A stretch of DNA of 64,000 nucleotides from Betaproteobacteria bacterium (GTDB taxonomy: Bacteria; Pseudomonadota; Gammaproteobacteria; Burkholderiales; JACQAP01). The stretch covers positions 1-64,000 of the forward strand of contig JACQAP010000008.1 of assembly GCA_016194905.1 (NCBI GenBank), given 5' to 3'. Positions 19,064-28,082 of the stretch are shown in pieces. The translations under genes were made by a program, and so were the position numbers. The stretch's first letter is position 1, and the number at the start of each line of letters is the position of its first letter. The notes below the pieces were generated by a model. The model saw nothing but the letters and a program-made list of their open reading frames with translations. It made no database searches and was not told the origin of the DNA.

Positions 19064-19771
19064 ATGAACCGGCGACGTCTTCGATCCGGCGCATCGGCGG
19101 CATTGTTGTGCCTGGCGTGCAGTGGTGTCTTCGCGGCCGACGATGAGCGCATCGTGCCGGCCAATGAGGAGCCGCGCCATGTGGTCAAGCTGGAAAACGA
19201 ATGGGTGCGCATCATCGACGTCGAAATTCCGGAGGGCGAACAGACGCTGTATCACACCCATTCGCTCGACTATCCCTACGTACTGGTGACAAGTGTCACG
19301 CTCTACAACCAGATCCACGGGCAGGAACCCAGGGACGTGAAAATGCAGGCGGGCTTCATCGGTTACTACAACGCCTCCTCGAAAGGCGCCTACACGCATC
19401 GCTTCATCAATCGCGGGCCGGGCACGTTCCGCGCGATCGGCATCGAACTGCTCAAGCCGATGGAGGATCCCGCAGCGCCGAACGCAGCATTGCCGACCTT
19501 GACCGGCGCCGAGACCGCGCTCGACAACGCGCGCGTCGGCGCTTACCGCGTCAAGCTCGCACCCGGGGCAACGATCGGTCCGCTGACGATACCAGGCCCG
19601 AGTATCCGCGTGGCGATGGGCGAGGGAAAAATGGTGCATGAAACCGAGGGCACGCAAACCGAAATGCATCTTGCGCCGGCACAATTCGTGTTCCAACCGC
19701 AGACCACCGCAGTGACCTTCACCAATACAGGCGCCGCGGAACTGGAACTGGTCGAATTCGTGCTGAAGTAA
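19064..19771 (+). CDS. Secreted cupin-like protein
   Basis: A 235-residue protein with a signal peptide ending near residue 25 (LLCLACSGVFAADD). The body is beta-rich with two cupin-like repeats: HVVKLENEWVRIIDVEIPEGEQ followed by YHTHSLDYPYV, then a second half around LAPGATIGPLTIPGPSIRVAMGEG. The HTH motif could bind a metal. It is likely periplasmic. It begins 2 bases after the aldehyde dehydrogenase stop and is closed by a strong terminator, so the two form an operon. Function unknown. Confidence 0.7.
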   Translation: MNRRRLRSGASAALLCLACSGVFAADDERIVPANEEPRHVVKLENEWVRIIDVEIPEGEQTLYHTHSLDYPYVLVTSVTLYNQIHGQEPRDVKMQAGFIGYYNASSKGAYTHRFINRGPGTFRAIGIELLKPMEDPAAPNAALPTLTGAETALDNARVGAYRVKLAPGATIGPLTIPGPSIRVAMGEGKMVHETEGTQTEMHLAPAQFVFQPQTTAVTFTNTGAAELELVEFVLK

Positions 19772-19793
19772 GCGTTGCCGGGACAAGAAAAAA

Positions 19794-19817
19794 GGGCGCC
19801 TCGCGGCGCCCTTTTTT
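19794..19817. terminator. Bidirectional rho-independent terminator
   Basis: A perfect stem GGGCGCC/GGCGCCC with TCGC loop has six Ts on the plus side (19812-19817) and six As on the left side. It can therefore end the aldehyde dehydrogenase operon and also stop the converging maeB transcript. Confidence 0.88.
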
Positions 19818-20017
19818 GCTCCGTTGCCGATGCAACCGGCATCGAAGACTTGTTTCCCTCCAACCAACAGCCTTTCCCGGGAAAGGTAAGAAGGAGACCA
19901 GCGGGACCGCCCGGACAGGCAGGCCATAAGCAGGCCATAAGACATGCGTGCCAGCGCGGTTTTAGATACCTTACTGCCGTGTCTGACATTGGCGCAGGCT
20001 TCAGGTTCCCAGTCGCC

Positions 20018-22300
20018 CTAGGAAGACTGCGCTTGAGCACTCGCGTCCACGGAGCATAACGCCGTCATGTTGACGAGGCGCCGCACCGTCGCGCTGGGCG
20101 TCATGATGTGAACCGGCATCGCCGCTCCGAGCAGGATGGGGCCGACCGTAATCCCTTCCCCTCCGAGCATCTTGAGCAGGTTGAAGGAGATGTTGGCGGC
20201 GTCGAGGTTGGGCATGATCAGGATGTTGGCTTCGCCCTTGAGTCGGCCGTCGGGATGAACGTGCGACCGGATCGCTTCCGAGAGCGCCGCATCGGCATGC
20301 ATCTCGCCGTCGATTTCCAGTTCCGGCGCAATCCGCTCGATCGCATCCAGCGCCTGGCTCATCTTCAGCGCCGAGGGAGAATCGTCGGAGCCGAAATTCG
20401 AGTGCGAAAGCAGCGCCACCTTCGGCGCGATGCCGAAGCGGCGCACTTCCTCGGCCGCCATTACGGTGATTTCGGTCAGTTGTTCGACCGACGGATCTTC
20501 GTTGACATAGGTATCGCTGATGAACACGGTGCGCTTCGGCAGCATCAACACGTTCATCGCCGCAAAAACGCTGGAACCGCGCCTCAGGCCGATGATGTTG
20601 GCGACATGCCGCAGATGGTCCTTGTGCCGGCCGAAGGTACCGCACAACAATGCGTCGCCGTCCCCCCGGCGCAACAGCATGGCCCCGATCAAAGTATTGG
20701 ACTGGCGCACATGCACCTTTGCGTCATCCGGAGACACGCCGCGCCGGCGCATCAACTTGTAGTACTCGGTCCATACCTCCTTGTAGCGGGTATCGGACTC
20801 CGGGTTCACCAGCTCGAAATCCCGACCCGGCGCGAGCCGCAGGCCGAAGCGCTCGATGCGCGTCTCCACCACTTCCGGACGCCCGATCAGGATAGGCCGT
20901 GCGAGCTTCTCGTCCACCACGACCTGCGCGGCGCGCAATACCCGTTCGTCCTCGCCCTCGGCATAGATCACGCGCTTGGGTGTTTTTTTTGCCGCGGCGA
21001 ACACCGGCTTCATGAAGAAGCCGGACTGATAGACGAAGTTGGTGAGTTGCTCGCGGTAGGCCTCCAGATCGGCGATGGGCCGAGTGGCGACCCCGCTTTC
21101 CATCGCCGCTTTCGCCACCGCCGGTGCGATACGGGTAATGAGCCGCGGATCGAAGGGCGTGGGAATGATGTAATCCGGACCGAAGGACAGGTTCTCGCCC
21201 CCATAGGCCATTGCCACCACGTCGGATTGTTCGGCCTGCGCCAACTCGGCGATGGCGTGCACGCAGGCGAGCTTCATTTCCTCGGTGATTTTGGTGGCGC
21301 CGACGTCGAGCGCGCCGCGGAAGATGAACGGGAAGCACAGCACGTTGTTGACCTGGTTCGGATAGTCCGAGCGGCCGGTGGCGATGATTGCGTCGGGCCG
21401 CACCGCCTTGACCTCCTCCGGCAGGATTTCCGGCGTGGGATTGGCAAGCGCGAACACCATCGGCCTGTCGGCCATCTTCTTGACCCAATCCTGCCTCATT
21501 GCGCCGGGCCCGGACAGGCCGAGAAAGATATCGGCGCCGGCGATCACGTCGGCGAGCTGGCGGGCGTCGGTCTTGCATGCATAGCGGGCCTTGTTCGGCT
21601 CCATTTTGTCGTCGCGGCCCTCATAGATCACGCCTTTCGAGTCGCAGACGAAAATGTTTTCGCGCTTGAGTCCCAGGCCGCACAGCAGATCGAGGCAGGC
21701 GATGGCCGCGGCGCCGGCGCCGGAGCACACCAGCTTCACCGAGCCGATTTTCTTGTTTACTACCTTGAGTCCGTTGCTCACTGCCGCGCCGACGATGATC
21801 GCGGTGCCGTGCTGGTCATCATGGAACACCGGTATCTTCATGCGCTCGCGCAGCTTGCGCTCGATGTAGAAACATTCGGGCGCCTTGATGTCCTCGAGGT
21901 TGATGCCGCCCAACGTCGGTTCGAGCGCCGCGATCATGTCCACCAGCTTGTCGGGATCGTTTTCGGCGAGCTCGATGTCGAACACGTCGATGCCGGCGAA
22001 TTTCTTGAACAGGCAGCCCTTGCCTTCCATCACCGGCTTGCCGGCGAGCGGGCCGATGTTGCCCAGTCCAAGCACCGCGGTGCCGTTGGTGATCACGCCG
22101 ACCAGGTTGGCGCGCGAGGTCAGTCGTGCAGCGCGTGAGGGATCGGCTTCGATGGCCTTGCAGGCATAGGCAACGCCTGGAGAATAAGCGAGCGCAAGAT
22201 CGCGCTGATTGATGAGCCCCTTGGTCGGGGTAACGGATATTTTTCCAGGCGTCGGTTTCTCGTGATACTCGATCGCCGCCGCTTCGAGCTGGTCGTTCAT
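20018..22300 (-). CDS. maeB: NADP-dependent malic enzyme (MaeB type)
   Basis: A 760-residue hybrid malic enzyme converting malate to pyruvate with CO2 and NADPH. The N-terminal half (about 1-430) is the malic catalytic part: [29 protein letters not shown] and the dinucleotide site [14 protein letters not shown]. The C-terminal half resembles phosphotransacetylase ([19 protein letters not shown]), usually regulatory in MaeB. AGGAGG lies upstream of the ATG at 22300. It is monocistronic. Confidence 0.96.
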   Translation of the reverse strand: MNDQLEAAAIEYHEKPTPGKISVTPTKGLINQRDLALAYSPGVAYACKAIEADPSRAARLTSRANLVGVITNGTAVLGLGNIGPLAGKPVMEGKGCLFKKFAGIDVFDIELAENDPDKLVDMIAALEPTLGGINLEDIKAPECFYIERKLRERMKIPVFHDDQHGTAIIVGAAVSNGLKVVNKKIGSVKLVCSGAGAAAIACLDLLCGLGLKRENIFVCDSKGVIYEGRDDKMEPNKARYACKTDARQLADVIAGADIFLGLSGPGAMRQDWVKKMADRPMVFALANPTPEILPEEVKAVRPDAIIATGRSDYPNQVNNVLCFPFIFRGALDVGATKITEEMKLACVHAIAELAQAEQSDVVAMAYGGENLSFGPDYIIPTPFDPRLITRIAPAVAKAAMESGVATRPIADLEAYREQLTNFVYQSGFFMKPVFAAAKKTPKRVIYAEGEDERVLRAAQVVVDEKLARPILIGRPEVVETRIERFGLRLAPGRDFELVNPESDTRYKEVWTEYYKLMRRRGVSPDDAKVHVRQSNTLIGAMLLRRGDGDALLCGTFGRHKDHLRHVANIIGLRRGSSVFAAMNVLMLPKRTVFISDTYVNEDPSVEQLTEITVMAAEEVRRFGIAPKVALLSHSNFGSDDSPSALKMSQALDAIERIAPELEIDGEMHADAALSEAIRSHVHPDGRLKGEANILIMPNLDAANISFNLLKMLGGEGITVGPILLGAAMPVHIMTPSATVRRLVNMTALCSVDASAQAQSS

Positions 22301-22519
22301 GATGCGCTCCTCCTGTAGATGGATTTTTATAACGGCGATGATACTCGGGGCGCCCGATTTGTCATCATCCGGTTATGAATTTCACAATGCGGGATAACTC
22401 GCGCCGGGTTGGGCGCAGCAACCTTTGCTGCGCCGCGAGCATCCTGCTTCGCGTTATTCTATCGACCGCTTGCAGGCGGACCCCCCAATTTTGCTCCGGC
22501 AATCACAACCCAGGTAAGC

Positions 22520-24310
22520 ATGAACTCCGAAGCGCATAACCTTTCCGAGCCGATGCCGCCCGTCCGCGTTGCAGCCAGCCTGCGCGCGCTGTCGGTGTTG
22601 TTGCGTTTCGCGACGCCTTATCGGCGGCGCATGGTCCTTTTCAGCCTCGCGTTGATCGTGTCCGCCGGCTGTTTCCTGGTCATCGGCCAGGGACTCAAAC
22701 AAGTGGTCGACCGCGGCTTTTCCGGTGGCGATCCGGCAGCGCTGAACCAGGGGTTGTTCTTCCTGTTGACGGTGATCGTGGTGATGGCGAGCGCGACCTG
22801 GGTGCGCTTCTATCTGATTTCCTGGTTGGGCGAGCGCGTGATCGCGGACATCCGCCGCAAGGTGTTTTCGCACTTGCTTACGCTGTCGCCCGCCTGGTTC
22901 GAGCAGACCCGCACCGGCGAGATGATTTCGCGGTTGACCACGGATACCGCGCTGCTCGAGCAGATCGTCGGCACCAGCGTGTCGATGGCGTTGCGCAACG
23001 GCCTGCTCGGAGCCGGCGCGCTGGTCATGCTGACGCTCACCAGTTGGAAGCTCACGCTGCTGGTATTGCTCACTGTGCCGGTTGTGATCGTTCCGATCGT
23101 GTTGTTCGGCCGCCGCGTGCGCAAGCTGGCGCGCGCCAGCCAGGATCGCGTCGCGGACCTCGGCGCCTATGTGGACGAAGCGCTGCACGAGATCCGCACC
23201 GTGCAGGCCTACGGCCACGAGGAAACCGACCGCAAGCTGTTCGGCCGCCGCATCGAGGCCGCGTTCGATACCGCGCGGCAGCGCATCCAGGTGCGCGCAT
23301 CGCTGATATCGGCGGTGATCGTGCTGGTGTTCGCCGGCATCGGCATCATCCTCTGGATCGGTGGGCACGACGTGCTGGCCGGAAAGCTGACCGCGGGCGA
23401 GTTGTCCGCCTTCGTATTTTATGCCGCGATGGTGGCCGGCGCGGCGGCGGCGCTGAGCGAAGTCATGGGCGACCTGCAGCGCGGCGCCGGCGCCGCCGAA
23501 CGGCTGATCGAAATCCTCGACACGAATCCCGCGGTCGTCGTACCGGAGAATCCGCTTGCGTTTCCGCAGCCGGCGGTCGGATCGGTCGAGTTCGACGCGC
23601 TGACTTTCCACTATCCGTCCCGACCCGCCAGTGCCGCGATACAAGACTTCACGCTGGATATCGCGCCCGGCGAAAAGCTGGCGCTGGTGGGGCCATCGGG
23701 CGCGGGCAAGTCGACGGTGTTCCAGTTGCTGCTGCGCTTCTACGATCCGCAGCGCGGCACGATTCGCATCGACGGCGTCGACATCCGGCGCGTGGATCCG
23801 ATGCAGCTGCGCAACCGCATCGCGCTGGTGCCGCAGGAGCCGGCGATTTTCGCGGCCAGCGTCACTGAGAACGTACGCTACGGCAGGCCCGACGCGGCCG
23901 ATTCCGATGTCAGGCAGGCCTGCGATGCGGCGTTCGCCACGGAATTCATCGAGCGCCTGCCGGAGGGATTCGACACTTACCTGGGCGAGCGTGGCGTGCG
24001 CTTGTCGGGTGGCCAGCGCCAGCGACTGGCGATCGCCCGCGCGGTTCTGTCGAATCGCCCGATCCTGCTGCTGGACGAAGCCACGTCCGCGCTCGACTCC
24101 GAGTCTGAACGCATGGTGCAGATCGCACTCGAGCGGCTGATGGAGTCACGCACCACGCTGATCATCGCGCACCGGTTGTCCACAGTGAAAAGCGTGGATC
24201 GCATCGCGGTGATCGACCGGGGCCGGCTCATCGGGGCGGGCACGCACGAAGAACTACTTGCCTCCAATCCCCTCTACGCCCGGCTCGCCGAACTGCAGTT
24301 CGGTGTCTGA
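22520..24310 (+). CDS. MsbA-like ABC exporter (fused permease/ATPase)
   Basis: A 596-residue half-transporter that dimerises to export lipids or amphiphilic compounds. Six membrane helices span about residues 30-300, then the ATPase: Walker A GPSGAGKST, signature LSGGQRQR, Walker B ILLLDEATSALD and switch IIAHRLSTV. I placed the start at the ATG at 22520 rather than upstream in-frame codons because the conserved N-terminal region begins there. Substrate not inferable. Confidence 0.9.
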   Translation: MNSEAHNLSEPMPPVRVAASLRALSVLLRFATPYRRRMVLFSLALIVSAGCFLVIGQGLKQVVDRGFSGGDPAALNQGLFFLLTVIVVMASATWVRFYLISWLGERVIADIRRKVFSHLLTLSPAWFEQTRTGEMISRLTTDTALLEQIVGTSVSMALRNGLLGAGALVMLTLTSWKLTLLVLLTVPVVIVPIVLFGRRVRKLARASQDRVADLGAYVDEALHEIRTVQAYGHEETDRKLFGRRIEAAFDTARQRIQVRASLISAVIVLVFAGIGIILWIGGHDVLAGKLTAGELSAFVFYAAMVAGAAAALSEVMGDLQRGAGAAERLIEILDTNPAVVVPENPLAFPQPAVGSVEFDALTFHYPSRPASAAIQDFTLDIAPGEKLALVGPSGAGKSTVFQLLLRFYDPQRGTIRIDGVDIRRVDPMQLRNRIALVPQEPAIFAASVTENVRYGRPDAADSDVRQACDAAFATEFIERLPEGFDTYLGERGVRLSGGQRQRLAIARAVLSNRPILLLDEATSALDSESERMVQIALERLMESRTTLIIAHRLSTVKSVDRIAVIDRGRLIGAGTHEELLASNPLYARLAELQFGV

Positions 24311-24313
24311 TTC

Positions 24314-24515
24314 TTGAACCACGGAGGACGCGGAGGACACGGAGGAAAAGCAAGAGCAAAAAATGCTCCGACTACACTGTTGCCGTGGCTGATCATGATC
24401 CGTCGCAGCAAGAGTTGGCGGCGCAGCTTTGCGAACAGTCACTTTCCTTTTAACCCCGAATGGTTTTTTCTCGCTTTGTTTTTCCTCCGTGTCCTCCGTG
24501 TCCTCCGCGGTTCAA
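24314..24515. repeat. Inverted-repeat element, copy 1 (CGGAGGACA family)
   Basis: A 202-base element bounded by 35-base terminal inverted repeats matching at 33 of 35 positions (24314-24348 and 24481-24515). The arms begin TTGAACC and contain iterated CGGAGGACA units. The interior aligns over much of its length with the second element at 37314-37490, including GCAAGAGCAA near the left arm, ATGATCCGTC in the middle and AGTCACT...TTAACCCC near the right. It has no coding capacity. It starts 3 bases after the MsbA stop and ends 2 bases before the SNase remnant. Confidence 0.75.
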
Positions 24516-24517
24516 AA

Positions 24518-24850
24518 CTAACTGCTTCGAGCAGTGCGGCGCTCGCGGCGCCACTGCCACGGGGGTTCGGGATCGTTGTCGCGCCACAATCCGCGGCACT
24601 CGCTTTTTGCCTGGCGCTCCGCTTCCAGATAGGGCTTGCGGTCTTCGACCGGCAGTTCGCGCAGGCATTGCGCAAACACCCAGGCCGAACCTTTCCCGAT
24701 CTGTTCAAGATCGACGTCGACACCGTCTCGATTTTGCCGACGATGCGGCCATAGCGATCGGTCTTGGACCACTCGACCACGACCGGCTGGCCGGATAGCT
24801 GGCGTGCGTACCGGTGGATCTGGTTTCGGGCGCGCAGTATGACATCGCTT
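24518..24850 (-). pseudogene. Staphylococcal-nuclease-like (thermonuclease) remnant, frameshifted
   Basis: Minus-strand fragments of an SNase domain in two frames. One frame reads YARQLSGQPVVVEWSKTDRY then GRIVGKI. After a shift near 24725 the other frame reads DGVDVDLEQIGKGSAWVF, then AEDRK-like VEDRKPYLEAE and GLWRDNDPEPPWQWRRE. These match the C-terminal half of bacterial SNases in order. The N-terminal half with the first catalytic arginine and glutamate is missing. The last codon abuts the inverted-repeat element. I regard it as a dead gene. Confidence 0.7.
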
Positions 24851-24934
24851 CGAATAGCATGCCGCCGCGCGTCGCCAAATCCCTGCTGTTAGAATCCGGC
24901 TACTTTCCAACTCCGCAATTCAGACGAAACCTCC

Positions 24935-26020
24935 ATGAGCATCCAGCTTTTCACGCCCTTCCCCATGCGCGGCCTGACGTTGCCGAACCGTATTGTCGTC
25001 TCCCCGATGTGCCAGTACATGTCCGTGAACGGCTCGGCGAACGACTGGCACCTGATGCACCTCGGCCAGTTCGCCATGGGCGCGGCCGGCCTGGTCATCA
25101 CCGAAGCCACTCATGTTTCTCCCGTCGGACGCATCTCGCCGCGTTGTCTCGGGCTGTACAGCGACGAGAACGAGAAGACGATCAAGCATGTGGTGGATTT
25201 CTGCCGCAAGCACGGCGTCGCCAGGCTCGGCATCCAGCTCGCGCATGCCGGCCGCAAAGGTTCGGCGCACACGCCGTTCGAAGGCGGCAAAGCGCTTGCC
25301 GCGAACGAGGGCGCCTGGACCACAGTGGCGCCGTCCGCCTTGCCGTACGGCCCCGGCTGGCACGTGCCGGAAGCACTCAGTCCGAGCGGTCTGGCGGACG
25401 TGAAGCAGCAGTTCGTCGAATCCGCGAAGCGGGCGCTGCGCATCGGCTTCGACCTCGTCGAGTTGCATGCCGCGCACGGTTACCTGATGCACCAGTTCCT
25501 GTCGCCGATTTCGAATCAGCGCACCGACGATTACGGCGGCTCGCTGGAAAATCGCATGCGCTTCCCGCTCGAGGTATTCGAGGCGGTACGCGCTGTGTGG
25601 CCGCAGGACCGCGCGCTTGGGGCGCGCGTGTCCGCCACCGACTGGATCGACGGCGGCTGGACGCCGGAAGAAACCGTGATGTTCGCCAGGGAACTGCGGT
25701 CGCGCGGCTGCGACTTCATCGACGTGAGTTCCGGCGCGCTGGATCCGCGCCAGCAGATCCCTTTCGGACCGGGATTCAATTTGCCTTTCGCCGAGAAAAT
25801 AAAAAAGGCCGCCGGCATCGCCACAATGTCGGTGGGCATGATCACGAAGCCGGCACAGGCCGAGGAAATCGTTGCCAGCGGCAAAGCCGATCTGATCGCG
25901 ATCGCGCGCGCGGCGATGGACGATCCGCGCTGGGCCTGGCGCGCGGCGCGCGAACTCGGCGGCGAGGCGCCCTATGCGCCGAACTACGTGCGCTGCAGTC
26001 CCGCGGTGTGGAAGCCCTGA
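24935..26020 (+). CDS. NADH:flavin oxidoreductase, Old Yellow Enzyme family (YqjM-like)
   Basis: A 361-residue FMN-dependent ene-reductase that reduces activated C=C bonds. YqjM-type marks are present: redox cysteine in SPMCQYM, AHAGRKGS, and the substrate-binding HAAHGYLMHQFLSPISNQR. The C-terminal region DLIAIARAAMDDPRW followed by PNYVRCSPAVWKP completes the barrel. A partial second copy of its 3' end lies at 26944-27079 beyond the pirin gene. Confidence 0.93.
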   Translation: MSIQLFTPFPMRGLTLPNRIVVSPMCQYMSVNGSANDWHLMHLGQFAMGAAGLVITEATHVSPVGRISPRCLGLYSDENEKTIKHVVDFCRKHGVARLGIQLAHAGRKGSAHTPFEGGKALAANEGAWTTVAPSALPYGPGWHVPEALSPSGLADVKQQFVESAKRALRIGFDLVELHAAHGYLMHQFLSPISNQRTDDYGGSLENRMRFPLEVFEAVRAVWPQDRALGARVSATDWIDGGWTPEETVMFARELRSRGCDFIDVSSGALDPRQQIPFGPGFNLPFAEKIKKAAGIATMSVGMITKPAQAEEIVASGKADLIAIARAAMDDPRWAWRAARELGGEAPYAPNYVRCSPAVWKP

Positions 26021-26051
26021 CCCTCGATCCGGAATCCGGAAAGGTCGTTAC

Positions 26052-26924
26052 GTGACTGCGATCGCGCATGTTGTGGAGAGCCGCCGCCGCGAACTCGGCG
26101 GCGGCTTCGAGGTCAGGCGAATTTTGCCGTTCGGCGGCGGGCGCATGGTCGGACCTTTCATCTTCCTCGATCACATGGGGCCGGTTACCTTCCCCGCGGG
26201 ACAGGGCGTCGACGTGCGCCCGCACCCGCATGTCTGCCTGGCCACGGTGACTTATCTCTTCGATGGCGAGATCGAGCATCGCGACAGCCTCGGCGTGGTG
26301 CAGACCATTCGTCCGGGCGACGTCAACTGGATGACGGCGGGCAGCGGCATCGTGCATTCGGAGCGTACGGGTGCGGCATTGCGCGCGTCGGGCCACAAGC
26401 TGCACGGGCTGCAATCGTGGGTGGCCTTGCCGCTTGCCGATGAAGAAACCGGGCCCGCGTTCCATCATTTTCCGGCAAAGCAGTTGCCGTTGCGGGATGT
26501 AGACGGCGTTCGCATGCGGCTCATTGCCGGCGGGGCCTTCGGCCTGCGCTCGCCGGTGCAAGTGTTCTCCGAAACGTTCTATGTCGATGCGACATGCGAT
26601 TCTGGCGCAATACTCGAATTGCCGATCGAGCATGCGGAGCGCGCGGCTTACGTGGTCGAAGGCAGCATCGAAGTGGAAGGCCGGACCTTTGCGGAAGGAA
26701 CGCTGTTGGTGTTCATCGAAGGCGAAGGTGTGAAGTTGCGCGCGAAGAATCCGAGTCGTGTCGCGCTGCTGGGTGGAGCGCCACTCGAAAGCCGGCGCCA
26801 TATCTGGTGGAATTTTGTGGCGAGCTCGCCGGAACGCATCGAGCGGGCAAAGCGCGAATGGGCGGATGGAAAGTTTCCGCGCGTTCCCGGCGAGAGCGAG
26901 TTCATCCCGTTGCCGACCGGCTGA
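26052..26924 (+). CDS. Pirin family protein
   Basis: A 290-residue bicupin. The pirin signature is visible: RMVGPFIFLDHMGP, RPHPHVCLATVTYLFDGEIEHRDSLG and the VNWMTAGSGIVHSER segment, with the metal-binding histidines in place. Some pirins have quercetinase activity, others regulate metabolism; no choice can be made here. The GTG at 26052 is preferred because the conserved sequence begins there and GGAAAGG lies upstream. It starts 31 bases after the ene-reductase stop and is probably in the same operon. Confidence 0.9.
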   Translation: MTAIAHVVESRRRELGGGFEVRRILPFGGGRMVGPFIFLDHMGPVTFPAGQGVDVRPHPHVCLATVTYLFDGEIEHRDSLGVVQTIRPGDVNWMTAGSGIVHSERTGAALRASGHKLHGLQSWVALPLADEETGPAFHHFPAKQLPLRDVDGVRMRLIAGGAFGLRSPVQVFSETFYVDATCDSGAILELPIEHAERAAYVVEGSIEVEGRTFAEGTLLVFIEGEGVKLRAKNPSRVALLGGAPLESRRHIWWNFVASSPERIERAKREWADGKFPRVPGESEFIPLPTG

Positions 26925-26943
26925 AGCAACCGGAATCGGCCGC

Positions 26944-27079
26944 ATCGACGCGAGTTTCGGCTCACTGGACCCGCGCCATCAGATTCCGTTCGCGCTGGGC
27001 CTGGCCGCGCTAGCTGGGCGGCGAGACGCCGTGCGCGCCGAACTACGTGCGTTGCAGCCCCAGCGTATGGAAGCTTTGA
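26944..27079 (+). pseudogene. Remnant of a second Old Yellow Enzyme gene (3' end)
   Basis: This stretch resembles two separated parts of the upstream ene-reductase gene joined together. TCGACGCGAGTTTCGGCTCA and what follows to about 26998 matches the segment encoding IDVSSGALDPRQQIPFG. From about 26995 it matches the very end, WAWRAARELGGEAPYAPNYV to the stop codon (TGA at 27077). About 160 bases between the two are missing and there are many substitutions. It appears to be a decayed tandem duplicate. Confidence 0.7.
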
Positions 27080-27118
27080 ATGATTCGCGTCGCCACACAG
27101 TTCGGAAACGGCTGGCAG

Positions 27119-27892
27119 TCAGAATGAATCCAGTGGTAGAAAGCCGAGCACTTCGGCCGTGGAGGAATCGAGGAGCACGGTCCAGAACACTTTTCTTCCC
27201 ACGAGTGGCAGGTAAAGCACTGCATCGGGGGCGCGCCCGGTCCGTTCGATCGCCTGGTCGATATCCGCCGCCCTGTCGGGGAAGCGTTTCTTGAGCAAGA
27301 CGGCAGGCTTGGCGGACTCAATCACCCGGATGCGTGCGTCCGGGTAGGGTTGCCACAGGTCCGGTCGCGCGCCGAGCGGCAACCCCTGCAACGCCGCCAT
27401 CGTGGTATTGAATTTCTCGTCGGCATCCCGGAAAGGGCGCAATGCCAGCACAGTGGTCCCGAACGGAGGCAGTGTGCGCAATTCGGGTGGTGCCTGAGCA
27501 AGTAGTTCCTTCGGCACTTCGATCGCGTGGACCACGCGAAAGCGGTCGTACTCGAAAACCAGATGCACGGGGCGCGCTACGAACGCCGTCCACATGCCAT
27601 AACCGAGGGCAACGAGCTGGACCACGCCAACGCAAACCAGATCGCGGCGAAGAACCAGCCAGGGCTTGGCGCGGTTGAAAATCGACAGGGTGATCAGTGG
27701 TCCGAGGATGACGTCAACCGATACCAGAATCAGAAATAGTTCACGTCCGCCGGAAATCTCGCGGTAGGGATCGGGATACCAGAAGACAAATACGAACAGC
27801 GCGGAGACGACCGCGATGATGGCACTGATGAAGAAGTGAACGGCGCAGGCCCGCAGTCGGTCTCGCCAAGAGAAATGGATTGCATTGAGCAT
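27119..27892 (-). CDS. TfpX/TfpZ-family type IV pilin accessory protein
   Basis: A 257-residue membrane protein. Three N-terminal helices span about residues 15-105 (FFISAIIAVVSALFVFVFWYP, LILVSVDVILGPLITLSIF, LVCVGVVQLVALGYGMWTAF), followed by a periplasmic domain of about 150 residues with the family's RFRVVHAIEVP and LPLVGRK. Such proteins sit beside type IV pilin genes and help pilin maturation or assembly, but no pilin gene is visible here. The start at 27892 begins the conserved MLNAIHFSWRDRLRA. The frame upstream is unconserved. Confidence 0.8.
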   Translation of the reverse strand: MLNAIHFSWRDRLRACAVHFFISAIIAVVSALFVFVFWYPDPYREISGGRELFLILVSVDVILGPLITLSIFNRAKPWLVLRRDLVCVGVVQLVALGYGMWTAFVARPVHLVFEYDRFRVVHAIEVPKELLAQAPPELRTLPPFGTTVLALRPFRDADEKFNTTMAALQGLPLGARPDLWQPYPDARIRVIESAKPAVLLKKRFPDRAADIDQAIERTGRAPDAVLYLPLVGRKVFWTVLLDSSTAEVLGFLPLDSF

Positions 27893-28082
27893 GGTCGCAA
27901 TGATTCGTGAGGCGCGCTTGATCGTTTGTCTCGTCGGCCAACGTCGGTTTCGTCGCGCCGGAACGCCTCCGGAATCCGTCCGGGCGCACGATAAGAATAT
28001 CGCAATTTTCCGATCAATCAAGAGTGACGCTGCCACCGGGTCAGAGCGACGTGGCAACCCGCAGTGCTGAAAGCGGCGCAGC

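Noticed and set aside
24320-24510. CRISPR array from the CGGAGGACA repeats
   Set aside because: Units are 9 bases, contiguous and in inverted arms; there are no unique spacers of regular length and no cas genes.
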